DNA from: Marinomonas sp. CT5 | GTDB lineage: Bacteria; Pseudomonadota; Gammaproteobacteria; Pseudomonadales; Marinomonadaceae | Assembly (NCBI RefSeq): GCF_018336975.1 | Contig: NZ_CP025572.1 | Location: 4,697,073 to 4,761,072 of the forward strand | Length of the DNA: 64,000 nucleotides | Reading direction: 5' to 3' | In this document: piece by piece, positions 45,874 to 53,929 of the stretch | Layout: the number at the start of each line of letters is the position of its first letter | Numbering within the stretch: position 1 is the stretch's first letter | Notes under the pieces: generated by a model | What the model was told of the DNA's origin: nothing | Database searches by the model: none | The model's input: only the letters and a program-made list of their open reading frames with translations | Translations under genes and position numbers: made by a program

Positions 45874-47214
45874 TTAGCTTTTGTGGAGCAAGCAATAATA
45901 GAACCCATCGTGCCCTTGTAAAGTTGGGAATAGTTGGCGGCCATGACTAACAGGAATCCCCCACTCCAATGCAAACTCCGGTGCAAGTGAATTTAAAGGG
46001 ACTTCTTTTGCATCTGCTTGGTGTTCTAGAAAGTGTTGAATTTGTTGTTCGTTTTCTTCCGGCATTAAAGAGCACGTCGCGTACAACATGAAACCGCCGG
46101 GTTTTAAGGTCGTCCAAACTTGGTTCAGTATCTCACGTTGAATAACCACGAGCTCATCAATATCGGCAGGCTTACGATTTATTTTGATATCAGGGTTACG
46201 ACGAATGACTCCCGTTGCTGAGCAAGGTACGTCTAAGAGGATCTTGTCGAATGGCTGCCCATCCCACCAATTATTAATATCACCAGCATCGGCACAGATT
46301 AAATGAGCGGAATAGCCAAGACGTTCTAAGTTGGATTCTATTTTTTCCATACGCCAAGGCTCAAGCTCAACGGCGGTTAAATGAATGCTATCCGACTTCT
46401 CGAGAAGATGACCTGTTTTTCCCCCAGGAGCGGCACAAGCGTCTAGTAATTTTTCTCCGGCTTTTGGCGATAAAATATGAGCGGACAATTGCGCGGCTTC
46501 GTCTTGAATACTGACAAAGCCATCTTCAAAATGTGGTAATTCTCCAATCCTAACGGCTTTTTCTAGATACAAAGCTGAATCTGAAAATTCACCAGCTTCC
46601 GATTTTATACCCTGTTCCATGAGTGATTTTTTATATGTTTCACGTGAAACTCGTTGCTCATTAACTCGTATGCACATAGGCGGATGGGTATTGCTTGCTT
46701 CAATAATCTGCTCAAAATGTTCTGGCCAATGCTTATTAAAACGCTTTACTAGCCATTTTGGCATGTTGAATTCAATAGAAGGTTGGGCTTCTAATGTTTC
46801 AACAATCTCATCAGCTTCACGTTGATATCGACGCAGGACGGCGTTCATTAATTTAGTTGCCCAGTCTTTCTTTAAAAGACGACAAGCCTCAACTGTCTCA
46901 TTAACCGCAGCATGATCTGGCGTGTTCATATAGGTCAATTGATATAAACCTAATAGTAAAGCGGCATATAAATCTGTGTCCTTTTCTTCAAAAGGATGTG
47001 CCAATAAATGCAAAGCAATACTGTTAAGGCTTGGATAATGACGACAAACACCGAAACAGAGTTCCTTCAGTAAAGGGATATGTTCGTTTGAAACATCTTC
47101 TTGATGACGTATTAGCTGAGTACTCAGTGAACCTTGTTCGAGTAAGACATTTTCGATTACTCTAATAGCCACTTGGCGAGCACTGTGTTGGATAGAACTT
47201 GTGTCAGCTTGCAT
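45874..47214 (-). CDS. rsmB: 16S rRNA (cytosine-967-C5)-methyltransferase RsmB
   Basis: RsmB (446 residues) methylates C967 of 16S rRNA. Seen: the N-terminal NusB-like domain (about residues 1-150), SAM motif I LLDACAAPGGKTGHLLE near residue 258, and the two cysteines PCSATGVIRRNPD and YATCSLMPEEN. It follows fmt on the minus strand by 45 bases. Its coding sequence contains one of the parS-like sites (46636-46651). Confidence 0.96.
   Translation of the reverse strand: MQADTSSIQHSARQVAIRVIENVLLEQGSLSTQLIRHQEDVSNEHIPLLKELCFGVCRHYPSLNSIALHLLAHPFEEKDTDLYAALLLGLYQLTYMNTPDHAAVNETVEACRLLKKDWATKLMNAVLRRYQREADEIVETLEAQPSIEFNMPKWLVKRFNKHWPEHFEQIIEASNTHPPMCIRVNEQRVSRETYKKSLMEQGIKSEAGEFSDSALYLEKAVRIGELPHFEDGFVSIQDEAAQLSAHILSPKAGEKLLDACAAPGGKTGHLLEKSDSIHLTAVELEPWRMEKIESNLERLGYSAHLICADAGDINNWWDGQPFDKILLDVPCSATGVIRRNPDIKINRKPADIDELVVIQREILNQVWTTLKPGGFMLYATCSLMPEENEQQIQHFLEHQADAKEVPLNSLAPEFALEWGIPVSHGRQLFPTLQGHDGFYYCLLHKS
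46636..46651. promoter_or_regulatory. parS: parS-like ParB-binding site 1 (inside rsmB)
   Basis: TGTTTCACGTGAAACT, matching the general parS consensus TGTTTCACGTGAAACA at 15 of 16 positions, with the whole 14-base palindromic core. Two further sites occur within 7.1 kb, at 51789 and 53726. Confidence 0.85.
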
Positions 47215-47259
47215 AGTAAGTATTTGACCTATTTTATTATGACGCTTCTTTTTCGAATA

Positions 47260-48246
47260 TTATTCGGCTTGATCAAGCAAACCAAGGCGTTGACCAATTG
47301 CCAAAGCGGCTTTATTTTTTCCATTTAGAGCATCTTGTACCTTCATGTGTTTACCGCCAGCAAACTGAACCTCAGTAATACAGATAGAGCCTTGTCCAGT
47401 TGCTACAATAACGCCCTCTTTGCTGACGACTAAAATATCACCTGGAATAGAGGCTTCATCACTCACACTGGCTATGTGCGCTGCATGGATTTTCATTACA
47501 CCTGCAAGGCTATTGGTGTAAGCCACAGGCCAAGGCGATAAGCCTCGAATTTGGCGTTCAATTAATTCAGCGGATAAAGCCCAGTTCACTTCGCCTTCTT
47601 GTTTTGCCAGTTTTGCGGCGTAGCAAGATAAGCTCTCGTCTTGTTGTTCCGCTACCAAAGTACCGGCTTTCAATTTTTCTAACGCGTCAATTAAAGCGCT
47701 ACCACCCAGCACGGCTAGACGATCGTGTAAGCTTGCCGAAGTGTCTGTCGGCTTAATATCGCAATGGGCTTTTAACAACATATCGCCAGTATCCAGACCC
47801 ACATCCATTTGCATAATGGTTATGCCTGTCTCGCTGTCACCAGCGATCAAAGAGCGATGAATCGGAGCCGCACCGCGCCAGCGAGGAAGCAAGGAAGCAT
47901 GAACATTGATACAACCCAGTTTAGGCGTGTCCAAAACCACTTTTGGCAGAATGATGCCGTAAGCCGCGACGATCATAATGTCGGCGTTCAAATCCGCTAG
48001 CTGCTTTTTATCTTCATCCAGTTTGAAATTCAAAGGCTGATAAACTGGAATCTCGTTGGCTAAGGCCAATTGTTTTACTGGGCTTTGCACTAGCTTTTGA
48101 CCGCGTCCTGCTGGACGATCTGGCTGAGTATAAACACCGACAATGTCATACTGGTTTTCCGTTTTTGAGTCTAGAATAGCTTGCAGGCTAGCAGCGGCAA
48201 ATTCCGGCGTGCCAGCAAAAACGATACGAAGTGGTGAGGTAGGCAT
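47260..48246 (-). CDS. fmt: Methionyl-tRNA formyltransferase
   Basis: Fmt (328 residues) formylates initiator Met-tRNA. Seen: the N-terminal FAGTPEFAAASLQAI, the folate-site ASLLPRWRGAAPIHRSL near residue 110, and the C-terminal OB-like domain. AAGGAA precedes the ATG. It lies between def and rsmB in the standard def-fmt-rsmB order, although a terminator-like hairpin separates it from def. Confidence 0.96.
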   Translation of the reverse strand: MPTSPLRIVFAGTPEFAAASLQAILDSKTENQYDIVGVYTQPDRPAGRGQKLVQSPVKQLALANEIPVYQPLNFKLDEDKKQLADLNADIMIVAAYGIILPKVVLDTPKLGCINVHASLLPRWRGAAPIHRSLIAGDSETGITIMQMDVGLDTGDMLLKAHCDIKPTDTSASLHDRLAVLGGSALIDALEKLKAGTLVAEQQDESLSCYAAKLAKQEGEVNWALSAELIERQIRGLSPWPVAYTNSLAGVMKIHAAHIASVSDEASIPGDILVVSKEGVIVATGQGSICITEVQFAGGKHMKVQDALNGKNKAALAIGQRLGLLDQAE

Positions 48247-48260
48247 AAAGGTTCCTTAAC

Positions 48261-48286
48261 AAAAAATCAGGCTAAAGCCTGATTTT
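48261..48286. terminator. Terminator between def and fmt
   Basis: AAAAAATCAGGC pairs with GCCTGATTTT over a 4-base TAAA loop. It is functional in either direction; on the minus strand it ends in a T-run and would reduce read-through from def to fmt. Confidence 0.7.
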
Positions 48287-48332
48287 ATAATACGAGTATC
48301 AATGATCTTAGATGAAAAAAAGAGTGTTCTTC

Positions 48333-48848
48333 TTAACCCTGTTTTTGCGCAAGCTTATGGGCTTTTTCCAGTTTACTCTTGATGCGATTACGTTTAAGTG
48401 GAGAGAGGTAATCTACCATCAACTTACCATCAAGGTGATCAATTTCATGTTGAACACACACCGCCATTAGCTCATCTACTTCTAATGAGAAAGGATTGCC
48501 ATCGCGATCTAGTGCATTTACTTTCACTTTCGCAGCACGATAAATGTGTTCATAGAATCCAGGTACAGACAAACAACCCTCTTGGAACTCGTTTGGCTCA
48601 TCGTCTAAAACTTCAAACTCTGGGTTAATAAATACAATCGGCTCGTCGCGTTTTTCGGAGAAATCCATCACTACTAAGCGATAGTGATAGTCAACTTGAG
48701 TCGCTGCCAAGCCAACACCATTCTCCTCGTACATGGTGTCCAACATGTCATCGATTTGAGTTTGTAGCTCATCAGTAAATTCGGTAATGGGCTCAGCAAC
48801 TTTGCGTAAGCGTTTGTCTGGGTATTCAAGTACAGTTAAAACAGCCAT
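48333..48848 (-). CDS. def: Peptide deformylase
   Basis: Def (171 residues from the ATG at 48848) removes the N-formyl group from new proteins. The three motifs are present: GVGLAATQV near residue 45, EGCLSVPG with the metal cysteine near residue 91, and QHEIDHLDG near residue 133. The frame extends to 48878, but [11 protein letters not shown] is the canonical start. It is divergent from dprA. Confidence 0.96.
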   Translation of the reverse strand: MAVLTVLEYPDKRLRKVAEPITEFTDELQTQIDDMLDTMYEENGVGLAATQVDYHYRLVVMDFSEKRDEPIVFINPEFEVLDDEPNEFQEGCLSVPGFYEHIYRAAKVKVNALDRDGNPFSLEVDELMAVCVQHEIDHLDGKLMVDYLSPLKRNRIKSKLEKAHKLAQKQG

Positions 48849-49081
48849 GATCTTTTCCAACGATGTGTCTTTGTTCATGAGTGGAGAGGTTCTCTCCTAC
48901 TCTTTTCATTGCTTCTATTGTAACGCAAGTCTGTCCATTGAGCAGTCTTCTCATGGCGGTTTTTTGGTCAATATGATTGAATAGCTTCCATAGCTAAAGA
49001 CTATTCAATCTTGGCTTTGTATTTTAAGTATTCGATTGGGCAAGGAATGCCCATATTTAACTCGTAAGGAAACGGTCTATC

Positions 49082-50365
49082 ATGCCTACCTCTAACACCT
49101 CAGGTCTGTCAAAAAACGATTGGTTATGTTTAAGTTTCTTATCAGGTATTGGCCCATCTCGACTCTCGCGTCTTTATACTTACCTTAGTCAACTTGATGC
49201 ATCATCTTTAGATTTAGATACGGACACCTTAACCTTGTTTGATGATCCACAGCCGAATAAGGTAGAGCATTCTAAAATAATCACCTACGATTTATTGATC
49301 GCATTGAAATGGCCTGAAGTGACTGCTCGCCAAGCCATGGATTATTTTTCTGATGGCATTTTGACCGAAGAACAAACCACTAAGCGTGACGAGGCGTTAG
49401 CTTGGCTAGAAGACACCGACCATCATTTAGTACTGCGCGACGACGAGTACTATCCTGACGAATTAAAAGAGATTACCGTGCCGCCCGCTTTTCTGTATGT
49501 AGAAGGACGGCCAGAGGTCTTGGCTTTGCCTAAAATAGGTATCGTTGGGGCAAGAAAATGCAGTCGGTATGGTCGTGATGCCACGTTTCAATTTGCCGAA
49601 CAGTTATCCGCTCGTGGGATATGCGTTGTTAGTGGTGGCGCTATGGGAATTGATACAGCCGCACACCAAGGTGCTTTACATAATCAAACAACCCCCACTA
49701 TCGCCGTTATGGGTACGGGTTTGTTTCATCGCTATCCAAATCATAATCGTCAGATGTTTGAGGATATTTTAGAGCAAAGTGGTGCCCTAATTAGTGAATA
49801 CCCACTATCAACCAGCCCGCGACCACACCTTTTTCCTCCTAGGAATCGAATTATTAGCGGACTTAGTATGGGCGTGCTGGTCTCAGAAGCCTCGGTAAAA
49901 AGTGGCTCATTAATCAGCGCCAGTTATGCTATTCAACAAAATCGCGAAGTATTCGCGTTACCTGGTCGTTTGAGTGATCCCCAATCTGAAGGCTGCCATC
50001 AGCTTATTCGCCAAGGTGCCACCTTGGTCCGACATGTTGACGACATCTTAGCTGAGTGTACAAAGTCTCCCTCTGCACCTATAAAGAACGCAATGGCAGG
50101 CAAAAAGCGTGTGTCCAGCAGCAGGAGCCAACCGACGGACAGCGCCCCTATTTTTGCCTCAAACTCGTTTCACTCTTTACCGGATTCCACATCAGAGGAT
50201 GCCAAAGCCATTACGGTTATTTTGGAGCAAGAAGGTCAAGCCATGGATTTTGATGCTTTGATTCGCCACAGCAATATGGAAGCTGGGTTAATGATGCAGG
50301 TATTAATGGAATTGGAATTGTACGGCTGTGTGGAGAATCGAGAAGGTCTTTATTGTCGTTGTTGA
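49082..50365 (+). CDS. dprA: DNA processing protein DprA (Smf)
   Basis: DprA (427 residues) binds incoming single-stranded DNA and loads RecA during transformation. Seen: the Rossmann-type core with IGIVGARKCSRYGRDA near residue 155, SGGAMGIDTAAHQGAL, GTGLFHRYPNHN and FPPRNRIISGLS, and a C-terminal winged-helix (about residues 365-425). A Ser/Lys-rich linker lies before the C-terminal domain. It is divergent from def, as in many relatives. Confidence 0.95.
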   Translation: MPTSNTSGLSKNDWLCLSFLSGIGPSRLSRLYTYLSQLDASSLDLDTDTLTLFDDPQPNKVEHSKIITYDLLIALKWPEVTARQAMDYFSDGILTEEQTTKRDEALAWLEDTDHHLVLRDDEYYPDELKEITVPPAFLYVEGRPEVLALPKIGIVGARKCSRYGRDATFQFAEQLSARGICVVSGGAMGIDTAAHQGALHNQTTPTIAVMGTGLFHRYPNHNRQMFEDILEQSGALISEYPLSTSPRPHLFPPRNRIISGLSMGVLVSEASVKSGSLISASYAIQQNREVFALPGRLSDPQSEGCHQLIRQGATLVRHVDDILAECTKSPSAPIKNAMAGKKRVSSSRSQPTDSAPIFASNSFHSLPDSTSEDAKAITVILEQEGQAMDFDALIRHSNMEAGLMMQVLMELELYGCVENREGLYCRC

Positions 50366-50385
50366 TTGAGCAATAAAGACCTTCT
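50341..50385. terminator. Hairpin over the dprA stop codon
   Basis: Perfect 15-base inverted repeat (50341-50355 and 50371-50385) with a 15-base loop that includes the dprA stop. It lies between the convergent dprA and hslR genes and has no clear T-run. Confidence 0.55.
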
Positions 50386-50413
50386 GATCTTAGGAGAAAA
50401 ACAAGTGAACTTG

Positions 50414-50830
50414 TTAGTTGTCGCTAAAAATATCTTTCTTCAGTTGTTTAATATCACGGCGCTCTTTTTTGTTCGGTTTGTGGTCGGACATAATACGGCC
50501 ACCATAAGATTTGTTTTCTAGCGCGCGTCTTTCTCGTTTCGCAATGGACTCGGGTGTCTCTTCATAAAGAAGCTGTGCTTCTGGCGCACCACGGCGTTGT
50601 CCGCTTATGGCTTTAATTTCAACAATCTTTTCATCCCAGCCAAGGCGGATACCAATTAAGGCGCCAATTTCCACATTTCGACTGGCTTTACCCTTACTGC
50701 CGTTATACGTCACCTTGCCACCATCAATGGCGTCTTTACAAAGTGAGCGAGTTTTAAAAAAACGTGCGGCCCAAAGCCACTTATCTAAACGAACGGCTTG
50801 TGGTGCCGACTGCTTTTCTGGTTTACTCAT
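50414..50830 (-). CDS. hslR: Heat shock protein Hsp15 (HslR, S4 domain)
   Basis: This is a 138-residue RNA-binding protein. The S4 domain (about residues 14-75) contains VRLDKWLWAARFFKTRSLCKDAIDGGKV, followed by a lysine/arginine-rich tail with KKERRDIKQLKKDIFSDN. Hsp15 binds 50S subunits that carry nascent chains after heat stress. It starts 45 bases from the divergent cysQ. Confidence 0.94.
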   Translation of the reverse strand: MSKPEKQSAPQAVRLDKWLWAARFFKTRSLCKDAIDGGKVTYNGSKGKASRNVEIGALIGIRLGWDEKIVEIKAISGQRRGAPEAQLLYEETPESIAKRERRALENKSYGGRIMSDHKPNKKERRDIKQLKKDIFSDN

Positions 50831-50874
50831 AAAGAATGCGTTGACCCTATTCTGTTGTCATATTTGAGGCTGTT

Positions 50875-51723
50875 ATGCAGGACGTTAGTAATCACCCAAT
50901 TTTCCAAGCTCTTCAAAAAATAATACACGATGCTGCCGATGTGATCATGGATATTTATCAACGTGCCGATTTGGGCATCGAGCAAAAGATGGACGACAGC
51001 CCAGTGACGGCGGCCGACCTTGCTGCACACAAAGTGATTCTAGCAGGTTTGCAAGCACTTACACCCGATATTCCTATCTTATCCGAAGAAGGCGTGGTGG
51101 CGTTTGGAGAGCGTTCTAAGTGGCCCATGTTGTGGATCGTTGATCCGCTGGATGGCACGAAAGAGTTTATTAAGCGTAATGGCGAATTCAGTATTAATAT
51201 CGCCTTGGTTGAAAACGGCGCACCGATTCTTGGTGTGGTGTATTTGCCGACGACAACCGAAGGCTATTTTGGCGTGACTCAGTCATGGAAAAATTTACCT
51301 GTAGGCGCGTTCAAATGGCAGGGTGATGAATACGAAAGCATCAATGTACGTGAACCAAGAGAGCCTATTATTGCCATGACAAGTCGTAGTCACGGCCCTG
51401 CTCTTCCTGCGTCATTAAAAAACAAATTGAAAGAAACCTATGAGCAAGTTAGAGAGCTACCAAAAGGCAGCTCAATAAAAGGTTGTCGAATTGCGGAAGG
51501 GATTGCGGATTTGCATCTGCGTCGAGGCCCAACAAGCGAATGGGATACCGCCGCTCAGCAAGCCATCATCGAAGCCGCTGGTGGCATGCTCGTCACACCG
51601 GATGGCAAACCATTTCGTTACAACCAAAGAGAAACCCTACTCAACGGTCACTTCTTTGTGTCCGGGGCTGAGCTCGCTCCATATGTAATGAACTGGTACC
51701 TAGAAAACGAGGGAGAAGAGTAA
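50875..51723 (+). CDS. cysQ: 3'(2'),5'-bisphosphate nucleotidase CysQ
   Basis: CysQ (282 residues) hydrolyses 3'-phosphoadenosine 5'-phosphate left from sulfate assimilation. The inositol-monophosphatase metal motifs are present: SEEGVVAFGERSKW near residue 62, the WIVDPLDGTKEFIKRNGEFSINI segment near residue 85, and GPTSEWDTAAQQAIIEAAGG near residue 218. It is divergent from hslR. A hairpin overlaps its stop codon. Confidence 0.95.
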   Translation: MQDVSNHPIFQALQKIIHDAADVIMDIYQRADLGIEQKMDDSPVTAADLAAHKVILAGLQALTPDIPILSEEGVVAFGERSKWPMLWIVDPLDGTKEFIKRNGEFSINIALVENGAPILGVVYLPTTTEGYFGVTQSWKNLPVGAFKWQGDEYESINVREPREPIIAMTSRSHGPALPASLKNKLKETYEQVRELPKGSSIKGCRIAEGIADLHLRRGPTSEWDTAAQQAIIEAAGGMLVTPDGKPFRYNQRETLLNGHFFVSGAELAPYVMNWYLENEGEE

Positions 51724-51740
51724 GCCCTACTCTTCTTTTC
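51714..51740 (+). terminator. Terminator overlapping the cysQ stop
   Basis: AGAAGAGTA (51714-51722) pairs with TACTCTTCT (51728-51736) followed by TTTC. The stem includes the stop codon of cysQ. Confidence 0.55.
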
Positions 51741-51788
51741 TTTAACTTCTTACTCTTCTTTTCTATTACTTAATATTTCTTATCTTAT

Positions 51789-51804
51789 TGTTTCACGTGA
51801 AAAA
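51789..51804. promoter_or_regulatory. parS: parS-like ParB-binding site 2 (intergenic)
   Basis: TGTTTCACGTGAAAAA, 15 of 16 positions of the parS consensus, in the space between cysQ and the TetR gene. The central CACGTG and both TTT/AAA flanks are intact. Confidence 0.8.
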
Positions 51805-51818
51805 ACTGAGTGCGAGCT

Positions 51819-52421
51819 TCAGCCTTCCACTGGTTCGCCATTCTTTAATCCGCTATTCAGCCTATCTACAATGCGTTCTTGAGCACGTTTTAAAAAATCA
51901 CTTTGCTGCGGTTTGTCAAAAGATCGTGCAATGGCGACGGTGCCCACTAATGAAACAACAGTCTCTTCTGCCAGTGCTTCCGCTTCTTGGCTACCACGCT
52001 TTTTCAGAATCCCAGCGAGGCGTTCAACTAGGCTATCAAAACAGGCTTGATAGGCTTGGCGAACTTTCTCTTCTTTGTGCGCGGCATCGGTAACCAAAAA
52101 CTCCAGTGGTGATGGATGCTCTGTGTCGTTACGGCTCCAACTTAAATATCGAGTCACTAACGCTTTCAGGTGGGTTTCATTGTTTTCGGTTTGCTTATCA
52201 TGTCGCGCCCAAAAACCATTGGATGTGGCGAACTGCATAGCTGCTTCATACAGGCTGCTCTTACCGGAAAAATGCGCATAAAAGGCGCCGTGTGTCATGT
52301 TGGCCTTTTGCATGATTTGGGTCAGTGTGACGCGATCAAAGCCGTTTGAACAAAACAGTTTCGCGGCGGCTTGTAATATTCGTTGTCTGGTTTGTTCTTT
52401 GTGTCTTGGGGTATAAGACAT
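51819..52421 (-). CDS. TetR-family regulator beside the FabF-like gene
   Basis: This is a 200-residue TetR protein with its helix-turn-helix at about residues 28-50 (VTLTQIMQKANMTHGAFYAHF). The C-terminal part resembles the TetR_C group found with lipid or efflux genes, with the WSRNDTEHPSPLEFLVTDAA segment. Divergent from the beta-ketoacyl synthase gene across 126 bases that contain a repeated CTAGAGTGA half-site, so it probably represses that gene. Confidence 0.9.
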   Translation of the reverse strand: MSYTPRHKEQTRQRILQAAAKLFCSNGFDRVTLTQIMQKANMTHGAFYAHFSGKSSLYEAAMQFATSNGFWARHDKQTENNETHLKALVTRYLSWSRNDTEHPSPLEFLVTDAAHKEEKVRQAYQACFDSLVERLAGILKKRGSQEAEALAEETVVSLVGTVAIARSFDKPQQSDFLKRAQERIVDRLNSGLKNGEPVEG

Positions 52422-52443
52422 AATTAACCTCCAAAATGAAACT

Positions 52444-52505
52444 CTAGAGTGACATTGTAAAACGCTTTTTAAATATTATCTTGATCATATATAGACTCAC
52501 TCTAG
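52444..52505. promoter_or_regulatory. Paired half-sites between the TetR and FabF-like genes
   Basis: CTAGAGTGA at 52444-52452 and its exact inverse TCACTCTAG at 52497-52505 flank the divergent promoter region. The first copy is inside the perfect palindrome ACTCTAGAGT (52441-52450). Confidence 0.5.
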
Positions 52506-52547
52506 CATGAGAACTTTCTTTCTGCTGAAACTTAAGAGGGTTATCTC

Positions 52548-53828
52548 ATGTCGCGTAAAGAACGTATTGTTATTACAGGTATGGGCTTGGTGTCACCACT
52601 TGGCTTAGGGGTGACATCGGTTTGGGACCGACTGGTTCGTGGAGAATCTGGAGTTCGCTTATTACCCACGACTTTATCTGACGGTCTAAATACTCTAATT
52701 GCTGGTCAAGTACCGAGTCACACAGAACAAACAAACGGCTTGAATGAATCCGAGTATCTGTCACCTAAAGATCGTAAGCGTGTCGATCTGTTCACATTAT
52801 TCGCTCTGGCAGCGGCGGAAGAAGCTTTAACTCAAGCGGATTGGCACCCTACTTCTGTCGACGATCAAGAAGCCACCGCCACTATCATTGCCACTGGCAT
52901 TGGTGGTTTGCCGACGATCACTCAAGCGCACACAACCTTAGTGGAACAAGGTGCACGACGTCTTTCCCCTTTCACGGTTCCGGCTTTTCTTGCCAACCTT
53001 GCAGCAGGTAACGTGTCTATCAAACACGGATTCAAAGGACCGATAGGAACACCAGTGACCGCTTGTGCGGCGGGCGTACAAGCGATTGGTGATGCAATGC
53101 GTCTATTGCGTACGGGTGAAGCGAAAGTGGCTCTGGCTGGCGGAACGGAAGCTTGCATTGATCCTTTGTCGCTAGCTGGGTTTGGCGCACTTAAGGCGCT
53201 TTCTACCCGCAATGATGATCCAGAAAAAGCCTCGCGTCCTTTCGATAAAGGTCGTGACGGTTTTGTAATGGGCGAAGGTGCAGGCTTAGTAGTGCTAGAG
53301 ACGCTGGAGCATGCTTTAGCACGAGGCGCGACTCCATTAGTTGAGGTCGTAGGTTATGGTACCAGTGGCGATGCGTATCACCTGACGTCTGGGCCAGAAA
53401 ATGGCGAAGGTGCCGCGCGAGCCATGCAAACGGCATTAACCATGGCTGGTATTTCAGCTGAGCAAATTGGCTACGTGAATGCTCATGCGACCTCCACTCC
53501 GGTGGGGGATCGAGGCGAGATAAACGCCTTGCGTCGCGTGTTTGGCGAGAAAGTAACGGAGGTGGCGATTTCTTCGACTAAATCTGCCACGGGGCATTTG
53601 CTCGGCGCGGCTGGTGGCGTCGAAACCATTTTCAGTGCGCAAGCACTTATCACAGGTGTTCTACCGCCCACTCTTAACCTTGAGAACCCAGAAGACGAAA
53701 TGGCCGATTTGGATCTTATCCCATTGGTTTCACGTGAAAAAAAGGTTGATTACGTGTTGTGTAATGGCTTTGGTTTTGGCGGAGTGAATGCGGCGCTGAT
53801 ACTGAAACGTTTTACGGCCAAGGAATAA
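52548..53828 (+). CDS. Beta-ketoacyl-ACP synthase (FabF-like)
   Basis: This is a 426-residue condensing enzyme with an intact Cys-His-His triad: Cys173 in VTACAAGVQAIG, His313 in NAHATSTP and His350 in TKSATGHLLGAAGG. FabF extends acyl chains on acyl carrier protein. No other fatty-acid gene lies near and a TetR regulator diverges from it, so this is probably an accessory copy induced under special conditions, not the housekeeping fabF. Near its end the coding sequence carries a parS-like site at 53726. Confidence 0.9.
   Translation: MSRKERIVITGMGLVSPLGLGVTSVWDRLVRGESGVRLLPTTLSDGLNTLIAGQVPSHTEQTNGLNESEYLSPKDRKRVDLFTLFALAAAEEALTQADWHPTSVDDQEATATIIATGIGGLPTITQAHTTLVEQGARRLSPFTVPAFLANLAAGNVSIKHGFKGPIGTPVTACAAGVQAIGDAMRLLRTGEAKVALAGGTEACIDPLSLAGFGALKALSTRNDDPEKASRPFDKGRDGFVMGEGAGLVVLETLEHALARGATPLVEVVGYGTSGDAYHLTSGPENGEGAARAMQTALTMAGISAEQIGYVNAHATSTPVGDRGEINALRRVFGEKVTEVAISSTKSATGHLLGAAGGVETIFSAQALITGVLPPTLNLENPEDEMADLDLIPLVSREKKVDYVLCNGFGFGGVNAALILKRFTAKE
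53726..53741. promoter_or_regulatory. parS: parS-like ParB-binding site 3 (inside the FabF-like gene)
   Basis: GGTTTCACGTGAAAAA, 14 of 16 positions of the parS consensus with the GTTTCACGTGAAA core intact. Confidence 0.7.
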
Positions 53829-53837
53829 ACCACTTTT

Positions 53838-53876
53838 GCATAAAACCAAAGGCTGCCACAGCAGCCTTTGTTATGC
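53838..53876. terminator. Terminator between the FabF-like and chemoreceptor genes
   Basis: CAAAGGCTGC pairs with GCAGCCTTTG over a CACA loop, extended by an outer GCATAA/TTATGC pairing. It is placed between two convergent genes. Confidence 0.65.
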
Positions 53877-53929
53877 GCATTGAAGATTCATATTATCAAT
53901 GCTGGATAGATCCAATCGGATAAAATCAC

